This document shows, piece by piece, positions 49,201 to 53,962 of a stretch of 64,000 bases of DNA. Position numbers and translations under genes: made by a program. Within the stretch, counting starts at the first letter, position 1. The number at the start of each line of letters is the position of its first letter. The stretch is from Adiantum capillus-veneris. Its lineage: Eukaryota; Streptophyta; Polypodiopsida; Polypodiales; Pteridaceae. A model generated the notes under the pieces. The model ran no database searches, was not told the origin of the DNA, and saw only the letters and a list, made by a program, of their open reading frames with translations. The DNA is taken from NCBI GenBank assembly GCA_014529385.2, contig CM043963.1, positions 104,700,912-104,764,911 on the forward strand, written 5' to 3'.

Positions 49201-52131
49201 ATCCTCTCATCCCTAACTTGAGGACCAACAGGTTCAGGAATTATTCGCCTCCGCCCATCTGGTCTTCTATACTCCCTTTGCTTGATAGGACTAGAAACTC
49301 TTTTTGGTTGGCTTTCAGCTGGAGGAGGAACTACTGGCCCGGCACTTACAGACTGCAAACCTTGTTCAGATACTTTGTCAGCTGGATTGGCAGGGGGGGA
49401 GGTGATAGGTAACTTAATACGGTCAATATCATTTGTGACAACACTCTGCTCTGGCCGAGCTTTTACAGGTGGTTGGACATCCCCGACTCCCCACTTTTTG
49501 GCTGCTACCGATTCCAAGAGCAGTTGAGCTGGAGACTCTGCCAGTGTGGTTTGCCGGCCTCGTGAGTCTCCATATCTCTTCTTTTTCAGGTCCTCCATCT
49601 CAGCTTCTGAAAATTTGTAGCCAAGCTCCTTCACTTCAAAATGAAAAGCAGCAACAGAGCCATCCAGTGAGCAGCAAAAGAGAGAGTAACCATCTGGACT
49701 CCTGTACCAGCATGACAATCAGGGCAAAAAATAACAATATTCAACTCAAACTCCATCTGGACATGAAAACCTTACACTATGAAAATTAAAACAAATGGTT
49801 CACTGTAAAATAATTATGATGGTAAGTCACTAGCATATACACACCATGATAGATCAACCACACTCTGTGTGAAAAAATGCTTTCCAACAAACACTGGGCG
49901 CACACTGGTAGTTGTCCAGACAGTAATAGAACAATCCTGGCTTCCCATGGCAATTACATTATATGCCAATGAATCTTTGGAAGTTGGCTGCTTCACACTG
50001 CCATTAGCCAGACCATGCTCACCTCCCAAACCTAACTTGCCATTCTCAATATCCCTTTGAGGCTGTTTACAGAACAAAGATTGGTTGAATTTCACTGCAA
50101 CTATTGGTGCATTATGACCCAGAAAGTCGTAGCTAACAGCCCAATCTCCCCGTTCTAAAACAGGGGCAGAATGCCTTGGCTTCTGAAACCCATTAGTGGT
50201 GGTTATGAAGTGCCCACAAGGAGACCAGTCAAGCCGCCTGAAAAATGTAGAGCCCACCTGCAAGCGTATGGGTCAAACAGACTGAGTCCGTGAAAGCTAA
50301 GTTGGGCATACAATTCAGAAATAACGCAAGTTCAACTTCACTTCACCCCTCCTGCTAACATGATTCAATCACTTACTGTTTTCTCCCAGTGTCCTTCTAA
50401 TCGTTGTGCGAGGTTCCAGTCACTGGCACGCCAGATGATGACGGTCTTATCATCTGACTGACTAGCTAGAAAAGAACCCACAGGATCCCAAGCAATCCCC
50501 TTGACAAGGCTCGTATGCCCTTTCAATATGGTCACTTGTGACCCATTTGACATATTCCAAATATGAATTGTATTGTCCAAACTACAGCTTGCCAGTAAAG
50601 AGTCATCGGAACACCAACAAAGATCCACCTACTTCAATTGACACATCAAAAACGAAGATGGCAGTCAATCTCAAGTCAAAACATCAAAAATGAAAATGCA
50701 GTTAGCCTCAAGTCAAAACTTGCAAACTTTCGGTGCGCATTTCTTTTTGTTAAGGACCTTAGCGGCTTTCTTCACCCCCAGAACCAAAAAAGATCAAAAG
50801 TTCATATTACCACATCTGCAGTGTGACCTCTTAAGGTCAACAAAACTTTCCAGTTTTCAACATCTGGAGCCTCCCCACTGCCAAACTCGGTTGTGCCAGA
50901 TCCTGACCTTCGCTCGTGAATCAAAACAATCTGATCGTCAGACCCTGAGGCTATCAGACGGCCCTGCTTAGACCATCGGACACAATTGACAGAGCCAAAG
51001 TGATCACGAAGAGTAGCCAATAGGTGCAATGGAGCTGAACCTGTATCTGCTTCAACTCGAGAGAGATATTTCATGTCCCAGATCCTAACCTACAAAAGTC
51101 AAAAAAGCAGTCTGTAAAAATCATAACAAAGCAGAGAACCAGAGAAACCTATTGAACACAAAAAATTGAAATTCTACAAACTCAGAAGTGAATAGTTCTT
51201 TCAGTTGATTGTATGAATCTTTAAATGGATGCCTGTGCTCATACCAGGAGAGAAAACCCTTACCATGCTCAGCTTGCATAGAAGCCCTATCTATAAAAAC
51301 GCAAATTTTTTATTAAAATTTCAGTCTAACTACAAGCCGTCAAACTCCTCCAAAACGAAAAAGTTATCAAGCTCCTGGATTCACAAATCAGCTTATCATA
51401 CAGATACTACAACTCATAATCCCAACAATGTGCAACCTGAATTTTAATGTTGACCTAATAAACCGTCCTTCAATAGAAGCCTGTCCACAATTATATCCAG
51501 AGTTCTCAAAGTTTACTGAGGTCTCTAGGTCAGACCGAGTAGAAGATAGCCAGAGAAGGTAGCTCTACTAGCATAATGCACTCCACATACAACTAAAAAA
51601 ATATTGCACGTTGCATAATCAAGAGACAGAAAAATACACAAAGTTCACCCATTTTGAGTGACTTCCAAGCCATAAACTTCTCACAAATGCTTGGCCTTGA
51701 CATCTTGCACTCCATGAACGGATGGGGCAATCAATAAATACATCATGAATTGCCCTGCCCCTTACAATCAGGGGAAAGAAATGGTTGTAGGTGCATTGTG
51801 CTTCAAGCTTGAAAAAGGGGACTACGAAAAACAGTTTTCCCAAAGTACTTCAATGTAGCTTGAGGTAATACCAACCCAAATTCCACTAGAAGGATCCATA
51901 ACAAATGGAAAGCTTTGTAGCTTGTTCGTAGATCAGTTAACGTCATTTGATGTTTCTTGCCAACAAGTTCACCTACATTGCATGCTTAACAGAAAAGAGC
52001 GGCCGTCCCAGTAAGCGACATACCTTATGGTCCCCTCCAGCAGTTGCAAAACGATGACCTGTAGGCTGAATGTCAATAGAGAATATCTGGAGGCCCTCAT
52101 GGCGGAGCCATGCAGGTTTTTCAACGATCAT
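1147..52131 (-). CDS. HIRA: HIRA histone chaperone, complete split gene (10 coding exons)
   Basis: HIRA deposits histone H3.3 independently of replication, in a nuclear complex with UBN and CABIN1 and with ASF1. Coding exons on the minus strand: 52131-52024, 51089-50811, 50628-50377, 50257-49845, 49701-48681, 48601-48397, 48317-48074, 1903-1778, 1683-1554 and 1293-1147. All introns are GT-AG and every phase matches, giving 975 codons including the TGA stop. Residues 1 to about 375 are WD40 repeats ([28 protein letters not shown]). A basic B-domain ([17 protein letters not shown], about residues 491-507) is the ASF1-binding motif. The Hira domain follows, and the C-terminus carries [17 protein letters not shown] chose the start at MIVEKPAW because plant HIRA begins this way; an in-frame Met lies 16 codons upstream. 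No disabling lesion is seen. One intron is about 46.2 kb. Exon junctions are read by eye. Confidence 0.95.
2155..2549 (-). mobile_element. LTR (Z family) of a gypsy element
   Basis: In minus orientation it starts TGTCACGATT and ends CTTACA. It is preceded by a polypurine tract (AAATGGGAGGGAA, 2550-2562), so it is a 3' LTR. The sequence is clearly related along its length to the LTR at 36572-36991: shared CAAGAGACT, GATTGAATGAATG, AGTACAATAG, and repeated GTGTGACTTTT/GAAGAG segments. About 395 bp. Confidence 0.7.
2550..2970 (-). pseudogene. Decayed gypsy polyprotein 3' end (integrase tail/chromodomain)
   Basis: The minus-strand translation contains [20 protein letters not shown] followed by KLEFLPHG. 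This is the post-integrase GPY/F module that precedes the chromodomain in chromoviruses. Further down, a frame with KFLVKWMDL resembles the chromodomain core (LVKWKG-like). Several stops and frameshifts interrupt it. It abuts the polypurine tract and LTR at 2549, so it is the 3' end of a truncated gypsy element whose 5' part is missing. Confidence 0.65.
2990..3480 (+). repeat. Dispersed LTR-like repeat, copy 1 (partner at 46727-47250)
   Basis: About 490 bp is closely related to 46727-47250. Shared landmarks are CACCTTTTTATTAGGTCAAG, a G-rich polypurine run, GAGTGCACAAG, AGGCCCTTCACTTAG and CACTTCCTTCTTGGTGCAGG. The polypurine run followed by a promoter-like TATAAATAGG (3139-3148) suggests the end of an internal region plus the start of an LTR in plus orientation. 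The family is not assigned. Confidence 0.55.
3486..3512. repeat. (CT)n microsatellite
   Basis: Uninterrupted CT dinucleotide run. The ORFs that cross it are artefacts of the repeat. Confidence 0.9.
3719..3769. repeat. (CT)n microsatellite
   Basis: About 25 CT units immediately before the LINE-like coding remnant. Confidence 0.9.
3771..4640 (+). pseudogene. LINE-like ORF2 C-terminal zinc-binding region
   Basis: An open frame from 4007 to 4561 encodes [20 protein letters not shown] followed by [20 protein letters not shown]. This is a C-x2-C...H-x4-C cluster of the kind found after the reverse transcriptase in many LINE ORF2 proteins. The preceding frame (3771-4006) carries related upstream residues but ends in a stop, so the protein is already broken. 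A basic tail follows. The 3' end runs through repeated CATTT units and a CT microsatellite, compatible with a LINE tail. The exact LINE clade is unknown. The family call rests only on the Cys/His pattern. Confidence 0.5.
4773..4853. repeat. (CT)n microsatellite, about 80 bp
   Basis: Perfect CT run following the CATTT repeats at the end of the LINE-like unit. Confidence 0.9.
4920..6153 (+). repeat. LTR-like sequence (Y) with TATA box and imperfect tandem repeats
   Basis: There is no coding content. A promoter-like CACCTATAAAGGGAACC lies near 5291. Downstream (about 5365-5520) three imperfect copies of a roughly 60-bp unit contain CAGCCAGCGTTTTC and TTTCAGCCC. The sequence appears to continue beyond the X-a insertion to a primer-binding-site-like TGGTATAAGAGCC near 7052, which would make it the 5' LTR or leader of a retrotransposon. 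The boundaries are not clear. Confidence 0.4.
6154..6865 (+). mobile_element. X-family LTR (X-a), plus orientation
   Basis: It starts TGTCACAAATTGCTGACATG and ends near GTGCCCGTGCTCGTTACA, colinear with the solo LTR at 13755-14387. It carries the shared block (here ATAAAGAATGCCGAAAGGGG, about 6690). It looks like a solo LTR inserted in the Y sequence, because CT-rich Y sequence resumes at 6866. No clean target duplication is visible. Confidence 0.65.
6866..7400 (+). mobile_element. Remnant of Y element: end of leader, primer binding site, short internal region
   Basis: TGGTATAAGAGCC near 7052 resembles the initiator-Met tRNA primer binding site used by many plant LTR elements. About 350 bp of internal sequence without a convincing ORF follows, ending in a polypurine tract (CCGAGGGGGAAGC, 7388-7400). 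Confidence 0.4.
7401..7493 (+). mobile_element. Truncated X-family LTR start
   Basis: It begins TGTCACAAATTACTGACGTG directly after a polypurine tract. It stays similar to X-a through AACCTGCAAATCCT, then stops where the copia 1 LTR begins. Confidence 0.5.
7494..7721 (+). mobile_element. Copia 1 5' LTR
   Basis: 228 bp, starting TGTTACC and ending CCAACA. The primer binding site TGGTATCAGAGC follows at 7724-7735. The matching 3' LTR is not found because the element is truncated at 27480. Confidence 0.65.
7722..8618 (+). pseudogene. Copia 1 leader and gag N-terminal part
   Basis: The gag homology starts near 8082 (MAHNKTRVQ). After frameshifts it runs NYPM, a stop where Trp is expected, then [20 protein letters not shown]. 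The clearest stretch is [20 protein letters not shown] and [20 protein letters not shown] (8391-8618). This is the UBN2-type gag domain of Ty1/copia elements. The frame is cut at ...LDALPV by the X-b insertion and resumes at 12475 with SYQTFASAW. The five bases GCCAG flank X-b on both sides. Confidence 0.75.
8658..9769 (-). mobile_element. Penelope-like retroelement fragment inside the X-b 3' LTR
   Basis: The insert is flanked by a perfect 19-bp duplication (GTGCCAATAGAAAAGAACA) at 8639-8657 and 9770-9788. It therefore used a long target-site duplication rather than the 5 bp of LTR elements. On the minus strand the frame from about 9760 to 9370 reads [20 protein letters not shown], then [20 protein letters not shown] and [15 protein letters not shown]. 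This follows the late reverse-transcriptase pattern of Penelope-like elements (FLDL..., yRK, HP...K, R, RGYp). The first half of the RT is missing and no GIY-YIG domain is evident. Assignment is by motif pattern only. Confidence 0.5.
10218..10250. repeat. (TG)n microsatellite in X-b 3' LTR
   Basis: About 16 TG units. The 5' LTR has only a short imperfect version (about 12307-12332), so the tract expanded after insertion. Confidence 0.85.
10420..11835 (-). repeat. X-b internal noncoding region with repeated hairpin-like motifs
   Basis: It has no ORF of note. From 10615 to 10970 two motifs alternate. Motif A is CTCCCGCATAACC...GGCCGGGAG (near 10616, 10676 and 10804; arms CTCCCG/CGGGAG). Motif B is AAACGCYCCCC...TGCGTCGTT.GGAGG (near 10733, 10872 and 10926). 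The function is unknown; a packaging or dimerisation role is only a guess. Confidence 0.6.
12475..13754 (+). pseudogene. Copia 1 gag C-terminus, protease and integrase N-terminus
   Basis: The open frame from 12510 (412 codons) has a zinc knuckle [14 protein letters not shown] and then the protease region. The expected DSGA reads [10 protein letters not shown], so the active-site Gly is lost. A pre-integrase region follows ([12 protein letters not shown]) after a long slightly degenerate stretch, and an HHCC-type motif ([10 protein letters not shown]) appears in another frame after a frameshift near 13450. A 69-bp block is duplicated in tandem at 13517-13654. The frame is cut after FVTF by the X-c solo LTR. 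Confidence 0.8.
13755..14387 (+). mobile_element. X-c: solo LTR of the X family
   Basis: 633 bp, TGTCACAAACTACTGACGTG ... GGCCAGTCTTGTGACA, flanked by TTTTT on the left and TTTTC on the right (an imperfect 5-bp target duplication). It interrupts copia 1 integrase between FVTF and [11 protein letters not shown]. It carries a TATA-like AATATAAAG (about 14206) followed directly by the shared block AAATACCGAAAGGGGCG. Confidence 0.88.
14388..14509 (+). pseudogene. Copia 1 integrase core, first part
   Basis: Reads [39 protein letters not shown], then is cut by the hAT element. The last eight bases (CTATGGGC, 14502-14509) are the hAT target duplication repeated at 26228-26235. Confidence 0.8.
14741..15050 (+). 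promoter_or_regulatory. hAT promoter and CTCAAG-rich 5' leader
   Basis: TATATAA near 14742 is a candidate TATA box. About 250 bp of leader is built from variants of CTCAAG and CTCAAGCGCTCAAGC in loose tandem array. ORFs through this array are repeat artefacts. Confidence 0.5.
15051..17210 (+). pseudogene. hAT transposase, three exons, inactivated
   Basis: Exon 1 (15051-15354) starts [10 protein letters not shown] and holds a BED-type zinc finger (WTCKLCSY...HEVRFC, about residues 43-74). Exon 2 (15405-15543) holds [20 protein letters not shown], the usual hAT linker. Exon 3 (15639-17210) holds the DUF659/RNase H-like core ([26 protein letters not shown]) and the dimerisation domain ([20 protein letters not shown], 16868-16927). 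Splice sites are GT-AG and the phases match. Defects are a TGA at 15649 where Trp is expected, a frameshift near 16705 before the dimerisation domain, and Tyr in place of His in the usual CAAHCLNL motif ([10 protein letters not shown]). It is closest in style to plant hAT transposases with BED and DUF659 domains. It is not expected to be active. Confidence 0.88.
17388..18929 (-). repeat. Gypsy 2 3' LTR
   Basis: 1542 bp. It contains the shared block (reverse: AAATACCGAAAGGGGCG, about 17540-17560) just downstream of GAATAAAG. Confidence 0.92.
19239..24253 (-). pseudogene. Gypsy 2 gag-pol polyprotein with chromodomain
   Basis: Order on the minus strand: gag start near 24253 ([20 protein letters not shown]), gag core (about 23450-22980), zinc knuckle [14 protein letters not shown], protease ([12 protein letters not shown], Pro in place of Ser/Thr in DSG), reverse transcriptase with FFDDMIVYS catalytic motif, RNase H (QTDHQTL), integrase with HHCC finger and DDE core (SDRDPR, DGQSEE), GPF module, and a C-terminal chromodomain ([20 protein letters not shown], 19305-19365). 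Most of gag-pol is one 1007-codon frame (23878-20855). Lesions are stops at about 24065 (TAG), 23886 (TAA) and 19616 (TGA), plus two frameshifts at 20815-20860 in RNase H. The three stops are each one C-to-T change from the expected codon. Confidence 0.93.
24309..25850 (-). repeat. Gypsy 2 5' LTR
   Basis: 1542 bp and colinear with the 3' LTR. The primer binding site begins immediately at 24308. It carries the shared block at about 24462-24482. Confidence 0.92.
25856..26227 (+). other. hAT 3' region beyond gypsy 2
   Basis: Noncoding. It ends in CGTTCC-rich subterminal repeats and the terminal inverted repeat. Confidence 0.75.
26236..27480 (+). pseudogene. Copia 1 integrase second part and reverse transcriptase start
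   Basis: Resumes after the hAT element: [20 protein letters not shown], then [12 protein letters not shown] (the conserved NGVxER region), [20 protein letters not shown], and in shifted frames [10 protein letters not shown] and [11 protein letters not shown]. The reverse transcriptase begins with [40 protein letters not shown] and continues [14 protein letters not shown]. The element is cut at about 27480 by minus-strand gypsy 4 sequence, so RNase H and the 3' LTR are missing. Several frameshifts and stops are present. Confidence 0.85.
27481..28380 (-). pseudogene. Gypsy 4 fragment: gag zinc knuckle and protease
   Basis: Minus-strand frames contain [13 protein letters not shown] (C-x2-C-x3-H-x4-C, one residue shorter than the usual knuckle), then [20 protein letters not shown], and an aspartic protease region [18 protein letters not shown], where DNG replaces DSG/DTG. 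Further frames down to 27398 show a low-complexity acidic tail. It interrupts copia 1 and has lost most of pol. Confidence 0.65.
28400..28791 (+). mobile_element. Unassigned LTR (plus) followed by primer binding site
   Basis: It ends GTTTGTTTCA and is followed at 28793 by TGGTATCAGAGCC, a strong initiator-Met primer binding site. TATTATAAAAGG near 28490 is a candidate TATA box. The start is uncertain. Only about 100 bp of its internal region remains before minus-strand gypsy 3 sequence begins. Confidence 0.55.
28905..29245 (-). pseudogene. Gypsy 3 integrase C-terminal fragment
   Basis: The minus strand reads [14 protein letters not shown], the conserved end of the integrase core, and then, in shifted frames, sequence matching gypsy 2 around its [16 protein letters not shown] and [20 protein letters not shown] segments. 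Several frameshifts are present. This piece belongs downstream of the reverse transcriptase at 32756-33306 but is separated from it by unrelated plus-strand DNA, and the RNase H and integrase N-terminus between them are absent. Confidence 0.7.
29253..30345 (+). pseudogene. Superfamily-3 helicase / D5-type primase C-terminal part, truncated and frameshifted
   Basis: The open frame 29253-29504 contains [20 protein letters not shown] (Walker B-like LLLFPD at 29352-29369), [17 protein letters not shown] and a sensor SLFTAN. A TAG follows at 29505. A +1 shift continues into frame 29506-30345: [31 protein letters not shown] (the GIlnWal segment after SF3 helicases), then a D5 C-terminal winged-helix-like [30 protein letters not shown], and an acidic linker rich in Glu/Asp. 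The Walker A loop, expected about 20 residues upstream, is missing at the gypsy junction. Such proteins unwind and prime replication of plasmids, phages and large DNA viruses. Family call by motif order; no database check was possible. Confidence 0.6.
30302..31550 (+). pseudogene. Family-A-like (TV-Pol-type?) DNA polymerase, frameshifted
   Basis: The first frame (30302-31351) carries [20 protein letters not shown], which fits polymerase motif A (catalytic Asp at about 30887), and [17 protein letters not shown] (31016-31063), which fits motif B (Lys then a small-residue loop). After a frameshift near 31290-31320, frame 31323-31550 has [19 protein letters not shown] and [13 protein letters not shown], which fits motif C (HDE/HDG; Asp at about 31425). 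The order and spacing match superfamily-A polymerases, notably the TV-Pol group known from phages and transposons that travel with D5-like helicases. It begins right after a run of eight C residues (30290-30297). One added or lost C there would fuse it to the helicase frame. The assignment is tentative. Confidence 0.4.
31551..31646 (+). other. Intergenic spacer between polymerase-like and membrane-protein ORFs
   Basis: About 100 bp, with AGCCCTTTAAGGGGGT forming a short inverted repeat (CCCTTTAAGGG near 31572). It could be a terminator or simply a palindrome. Confidence 0.3.
31647..32531 (+). CDS. Unknown multi-span membrane protein of the replicon segment
   Basis: Intact 294-codon frame. 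Predicted membrane-spanning stretches by eye: [13 protein letters not shown] (near residue 14), [20 protein letters not shown] (about 70-95), [18 protein letters not shown] (about 194-212) and [20 protein letters not shown] plus LILLL (about 256-284). The region between them is basic and hydrophilic ([20 protein letters not shown]). No family is recognised. It is the only undamaged frame of the segment and uses the same strand as its neighbours. Envelope, holin-like or anchor roles are all possible; none is supported by sequence. Confidence 0.5.
   Translation: MGLKVLDGTPPSLLVVVFLFYSYLIQSRPRPLRAPPTITWVHRPQPYLGRLVQSINGGISNMVSFFQSMVQFFGLLAVFKYIMDQAAINVVHQILVVLNEVSKNHKGGPASLSDTERQKLITEVGNKVWTRVVSRPEVAPVEWWARQAVPKGLIRLVKWTSVPFVAGYKKISGDNKVEASATRERTRQLVVQGMWSFLLPACLAIISAHLFVREVEFVKVASDDDYYSDAPDHSGRIVKRIMFGGGKLSFSIPYNPIILIVAQFLIGVTVFQSISFLILLLSYQPFDKPVGPSP
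32532..32755 (+). other. Right flank of replicon segment up to the gypsy 3 junction
   Basis: Noncoding. It contains AT-rich TAATATATAATGATA (32560-32580) and short inverted repeats near CCTCCTAGCGGAGG (32689-32702). The junction with gypsy 3 reverse transcriptase lies at about 32755. Confidence 0.4.
32756..35640 (-). pseudogene. Gypsy 3 gag, protease and reverse transcriptase (truncated)
   Basis: Minus-strand order: gag N-terminal part (35600-35220, [20 protein letters not shown]), a Lys/Ser-rich linker (35160-34930), gag core (34810-34436, [20 protein letters not shown]), a zinc knuckle [14 protein letters not shown] (about 34205), protease ([12 protein letters not shown] at about 33965) and reverse transcriptase ([26 protein letters not shown] at about 32950). 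The RT stops after [17 protein letters not shown], where the replicon segment begins. It is clearly related to gypsy 2 at protein level. Stops and frameshifts split gag. Confidence 0.88.
35648..36311 (-). mobile_element. Gypsy 3 5' LTR
   Basis: It starts TGTCACAAAGTGATG (minus) and ends just before the primer binding site TGGTATCAGAGC (35647-35636). It contains the shared block in variant form (AAATACCCAAAGGGGCGCG, about 35785-35805) and an array of telomere-like TTAGGG units. About 660 bp, close in length to X LTRs. Confidence 0.75.
36140..36272 (+). repeat. Telomere-like TTAGGG/TTTAGGG cluster inside the gypsy 3 LTR
   Basis: There are about a dozen TTAGGG or TTTAGGG units, some in tandem (GGGTTAGGGTTAGGGTTAGG), spaced by short A/T and GC sequence. 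It is degenerate and confined to the LTR, so it is not a telomere. Confidence 0.8.
36312..36571 (-). mobile_element. Short internal remnant of Z-family element
   Basis: A primer-binding-site-like TGATATCATAGC (minus, ending at 36571) follows the LTR at 36572-36991. The rest is noncoding and is interrupted by the gypsy 3 LTR. Confidence 0.45.
36572..36991 (-). mobile_element. Z-family 5' LTR
   Basis: TGTCACGATT ... CTCACA (minus), 420 bp, related throughout to the LTR at 2155-2549. It includes several GAAGAG-NN-TGTGACTTTT type repeats shared by both copies. Confidence 0.7.
36995..37351 (-). mobile_element. Truncated X-family LTR (X-d)
   Basis: It starts TGTCACAAACTGATGATGTG (minus) and runs to TTTGGGGCCAATACCTC, where it is cut at the Z LTR. 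It contains the shared block (AAATACCGAAAGGGGCG, about 37010-37030). Confidence 0.7.
37352..38157. other. About 800 bp without recognisable gene
   Basis: Short ORFs only. A 'TTAGTATCATGGCAG' at the left edge is faintly primer-binding-site-like. Nothing else was identified. Confidence 0.4.
38158..38390 (+). mobile_element. Copia 2 5' LTR (start missing)
   Basis: Colinear with the 3' LTR (43320-43595) from AAAGGCCTAAATAACCCC to GCGCTCATCA. It lacks the first ~10 bp and a ~37-bp segment present in the 3' LTR. The primer binding site TGGTATCAGAGGCC follows at 38393. Confidence 0.85.
39163..43284 (+). pseudogene. Copia 2 gag-pol polyprotein
   Basis: Gag would start at ATAGCCTCATCT (39163), where ATG appears changed to ATA. 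Then [20 protein letters not shown], zinc knuckle [14 protein letters not shown] (39860-39901), protease [12 protein letters not shown] (intact DSG), a pre-integrase region (MELWHKRL), frameshifts near 40610 and 40850, integrase ([29 protein letters not shown]), a stop at 41227, then reverse transcriptase ([18 protein letters not shown]) and RNase H ([20 protein letters not shown]). The RT catalytic box reads YVDGMLLAG where YVDD is expected, so one catalytic Asp is lost. Order PR-IN-RT-RH is diagnostic of copia. Confidence 0.92.
43320..43595 (+). repeat. Copia 2 3' LTR with extra hairpin
   Basis: 276 bp, TGTTGGGTTAAAGG ... GCGCTCATCA. It contains a perfect 12-bp inverted repeat, TGTCCAGGTTCA / TGAACCTGGACA (43368-43379 and 43383-43394), absent from the 5' LTR. 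Confidence 0.85.
43683..45544 (+). mobile_element. Short gag-only LTR element (TR-GAG-like)
   Basis: LTRs at 43683-44266 (584 bp, TGTTGCTAAAT ... AAGCAACA) and 44946-45544 (599 bp) share nearly all sequence. A primer-binding-site-like TTTGGCGACAAG follows the left LTR and a polypurine CTAGAGGGA precedes the right one. The internal region is only 680 bp and holds a gag remnant but no pol. No target duplication is seen. Confidence 0.78.
44267..44945 (+). pseudogene. Gag remnant of the short LTR element
   Basis: Frames read [40 protein letters not shown] and, after a shift, [40 protein letters not shown]. This is the gypsy-type retrotrans_gag core (compare [20 protein letters not shown] in gypsy 2). 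Frameshifts and stops are present. No zinc knuckle, protease or RT was found. Confidence 0.7.
45545..46260 (+). other. LTR/leader-like debris with a G16 tract
   Basis: No convincing gene. There is a TATA-like TCTATAAAAG near 45670, CT-rich stretches, and a run of 16 G residues at 46087-46102. GTTATTCATGGGCGCTCCCG-like sequence near 46197 could be a primer binding site, but this is weak. Confidence 0.35.
46261..46568 (+). pseudogene. Degenerate retroelement 3' end (copia-like) and polypurine tract
   Basis: A frame with [16 protein letters not shown] resembles the last part of copia RNase H (QLADIFTKpL...). It is followed by AATTGAGAGGGGG (polypurine) and then TGTTAAGAG, a typical copia LTR start at 46566. 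Confidence 0.4.
46727..47250 (+). repeat. Dispersed LTR-like repeat, copy 2 (partner at 2990-3480)
   Basis: Matches copy 1 over nearly its whole length with scattered substitutions and small indels. It contains GGTCAAGGGGGGGAG (46843-46857) followed by CCTATAAAGG (46880-46889), a polypurine tract and TATA-like pair in plus orientation. The two copies lie near opposite ends of the giant HIRA intron. Confidence 0.55.
47261..48073 (-). other. Unique-looking sequence at the 5' side of HIRA intron 7
   Basis: No transposon signature or gene was recognised in these roughly 800 bp next to the intron 7 donor site. Confidence 0.4.
48074..52131 (-). CDS. HIRA: HIRA exons 1-7 (WD40 propeller, B-domain, most of Hira domain)
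   Basis: Exon 1 (52131-52024) ends GGDHK at an AAG|GTATGT donor. Exon 2 (51089-50811) begins [10 protein letters not shown] and ends HTADV. Exon 3 (50628-50377) begins VDLCWCSDD and ends GHWEKT. Exon 4 (50257-49845) begins VGSTFFRRL and ends VVDLS plus two bases of a Trp codon. Exon 5 (49701-48681) carries the last WD blade, a low-complexity linker and the B-domain. Exon 6 (48601-48397) begins [12 protein letters not shown]. Exon 7 (48317-48074) ends NRKWN plus AG, needing one more base. That base is supplied by the exon starting at 1903. The short introns here (80-1000 bp) contain no recognisable transposon, in sharp contrast to intron 7. Confidence 0.95.
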
Positions 52132-52400
52132 CCTCTCGTTCAAAGGAAACGGACTGGAAGATGATTGGATAGAGCCCAATGTTGTAGAAAACTAAGGGCC
52201 CCTACCCATGACGGCTCGCCAGAAGTTCGGAAGGGCTCCTACCTTGGATTTTCTGCGGGAAAAACTCGGATTTCTTTCACCACTCAAAACACAGGAAGAC
52301 TGCTTCTCCATAAGTAAACCATGGTGCTCTTGCTGCTGGGTTCTACGTGATTAGGGTTTCTGTCGCGCCCACACTGCTAAGCACGTAATTAGGGGATACT
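52132..52400 (-). promoter_or_regulatory. HIRA 5' leader and probable proximal promoter
   Basis: On the minus strand the frame stays open for 16 codons above the chosen start (from 52179), then reaches a stop. A CCAAG|GTAGGA sequence near 52236 and a TTAG near 52192 could be the ends of a small 5'UTR intron, but this is speculative. No clear TATA box was seen. Confidence 0.35.
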
Positions 52401-52599
52401 TAACTCACTAATACAGATTTGGGGGCCCAGCTACCTGCAAACGAGCACTCAATTGCTAACATTAAGGATTGATTAGGCTTCGAATATGGGGAAAAATGGG
52501 CATACCAAACAAAACATGAAAGATAAGAGATTAGGGCAAGGTGGTTGCTGTGTGTATAACCCAGGATTGTGTTTGTGTGTGTGAAAGAGAGGAAAAGAA

Positions 52600-52760
52600 A
52601 GAGGGAGGGGGGGAGGGGGGAGGGGATGTTTGTGTGTGAGTGGGAGAGAGAGAGAGAGAGAGAGAGGAGGAGGAAGGTGATACCTTGTGTCGAAGAGGAA
52701 AGTGGAAACATAACTCCATAAGTAGAGTGTATGTAAATAAGTCCTTATACCTTGTAAGCA

Positions 52761-52815
<55 letters not shown>
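52600..52815. repeat. G-rich and GA/TG microsatellites upstream of HIRA
   Basis: Runs of GGGAGG (52600-52625), (GA)n (52645-52665), (TG)n (52763-52798) and (GA)n (52798-52815). ORFs through these are repeat artefacts. Confidence 0.85.
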
Positions 52816-52895
52816 TTGGAAGACATGGAGAGAAGAAGACAAAGAGGAAGAGAAGAGAAGATTTTAACATTGTAGGAGCAATCCCAAGAGACCAA

Positions 52896-53960
52896 TTGAT
52901 CTATGCGACGAGTCTAAACTGCATAGTAGAGGCTAACATGTAAAATCCCTCAAATCTCTTAGACAAACATGAGCTTATACAAATTCTCTCATCCTTCAAC
53001 TTCATGACCATCAACAAACCTAGAATAGATCGATAACCATTACATGCCTTTCAACATTCAAACAGAGTTTGTGCTAATCTTTATCGAATGAGAGGTCATG
53101 CTTTTAAGGACATAATTCTTGTGCTTTTGAGAAACTGCTCGTCATAATTTTATGTATTTGCAAATGTCAAGACCTATATCCATAACATTACATGGAAATA
53201 GAATGAGAGAAAGAGATTTGTATTATGAAGACCTTTCACTTTCAACACACATTTGTTTTCAAAAGACACAAAGATGAAGGTTTATTTAAGCCAATGGATA
53301 CAATTGTCAAGCTTTTGACTATGAGGAATACTATCATTGCCATGTGGATCAAGAAAAAAAAGTGTAAGATATTTGAATTGAGAGTGTAAAAAGGTAAGAA
53401 ATGTGAAGCAAGTGATAGGTCATTTGCTATGATAATTTTAAGCTTCCTTCTAAGCATTGGTTGGAGTGATGGGGAAAAGTGTGTCTCAGCTTACAATTGT
53501 GCCTTTTGAAAATTCAATAATTCTTCACCAAAAAAAAAAGATGTTACGCCTAAAATTCAAAAAAATAGTGCAAAAATGTGAAAAAGTAGTTACAATACTT
53601 TTTCTTTAAAAATTAATCAAAACACAAAAAAGAATTGGGTATGGTTGAAAATATTATTTTTCCCTAACATTGCTTGCTTGAGTTGTTAATACACATGCAA
53701 GGGAAGAAGTTGAATAATCTTTTGTTCAATAAACTCGTCTTGGATCTTATTTACTGCACAAATTAAAATTGAAGATGGTAAAGATGCAAATGGGCATTCT
53801 AAGATAAAGGAAAGGCACACGAGTCCATTAAACAAAACAGGAGGCCCATCACATACTAAAAGAACACTCTAAGAAAATTTGTACACCTTTCTCCCTTTTC
53901 CTCTAAGGCATGTTTTATCGTAGTGCAAATATAGCATGAAGAGAGAAGAAGGGGGGGAGA
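52896..53960. other. AT-rich upstream DNA, nothing recognised
   Basis: Short AT-rich ORFs only. No retroelement motif or conserved protein was seen. Confidence 0.4.

Positions 53961-53962
<2 letters not shown>

Noticed and set aside
49182-50971. Plus-strand ORFs over the HIRA exons
   Set aside because: Antisense shadows of real exons; no independent motif.
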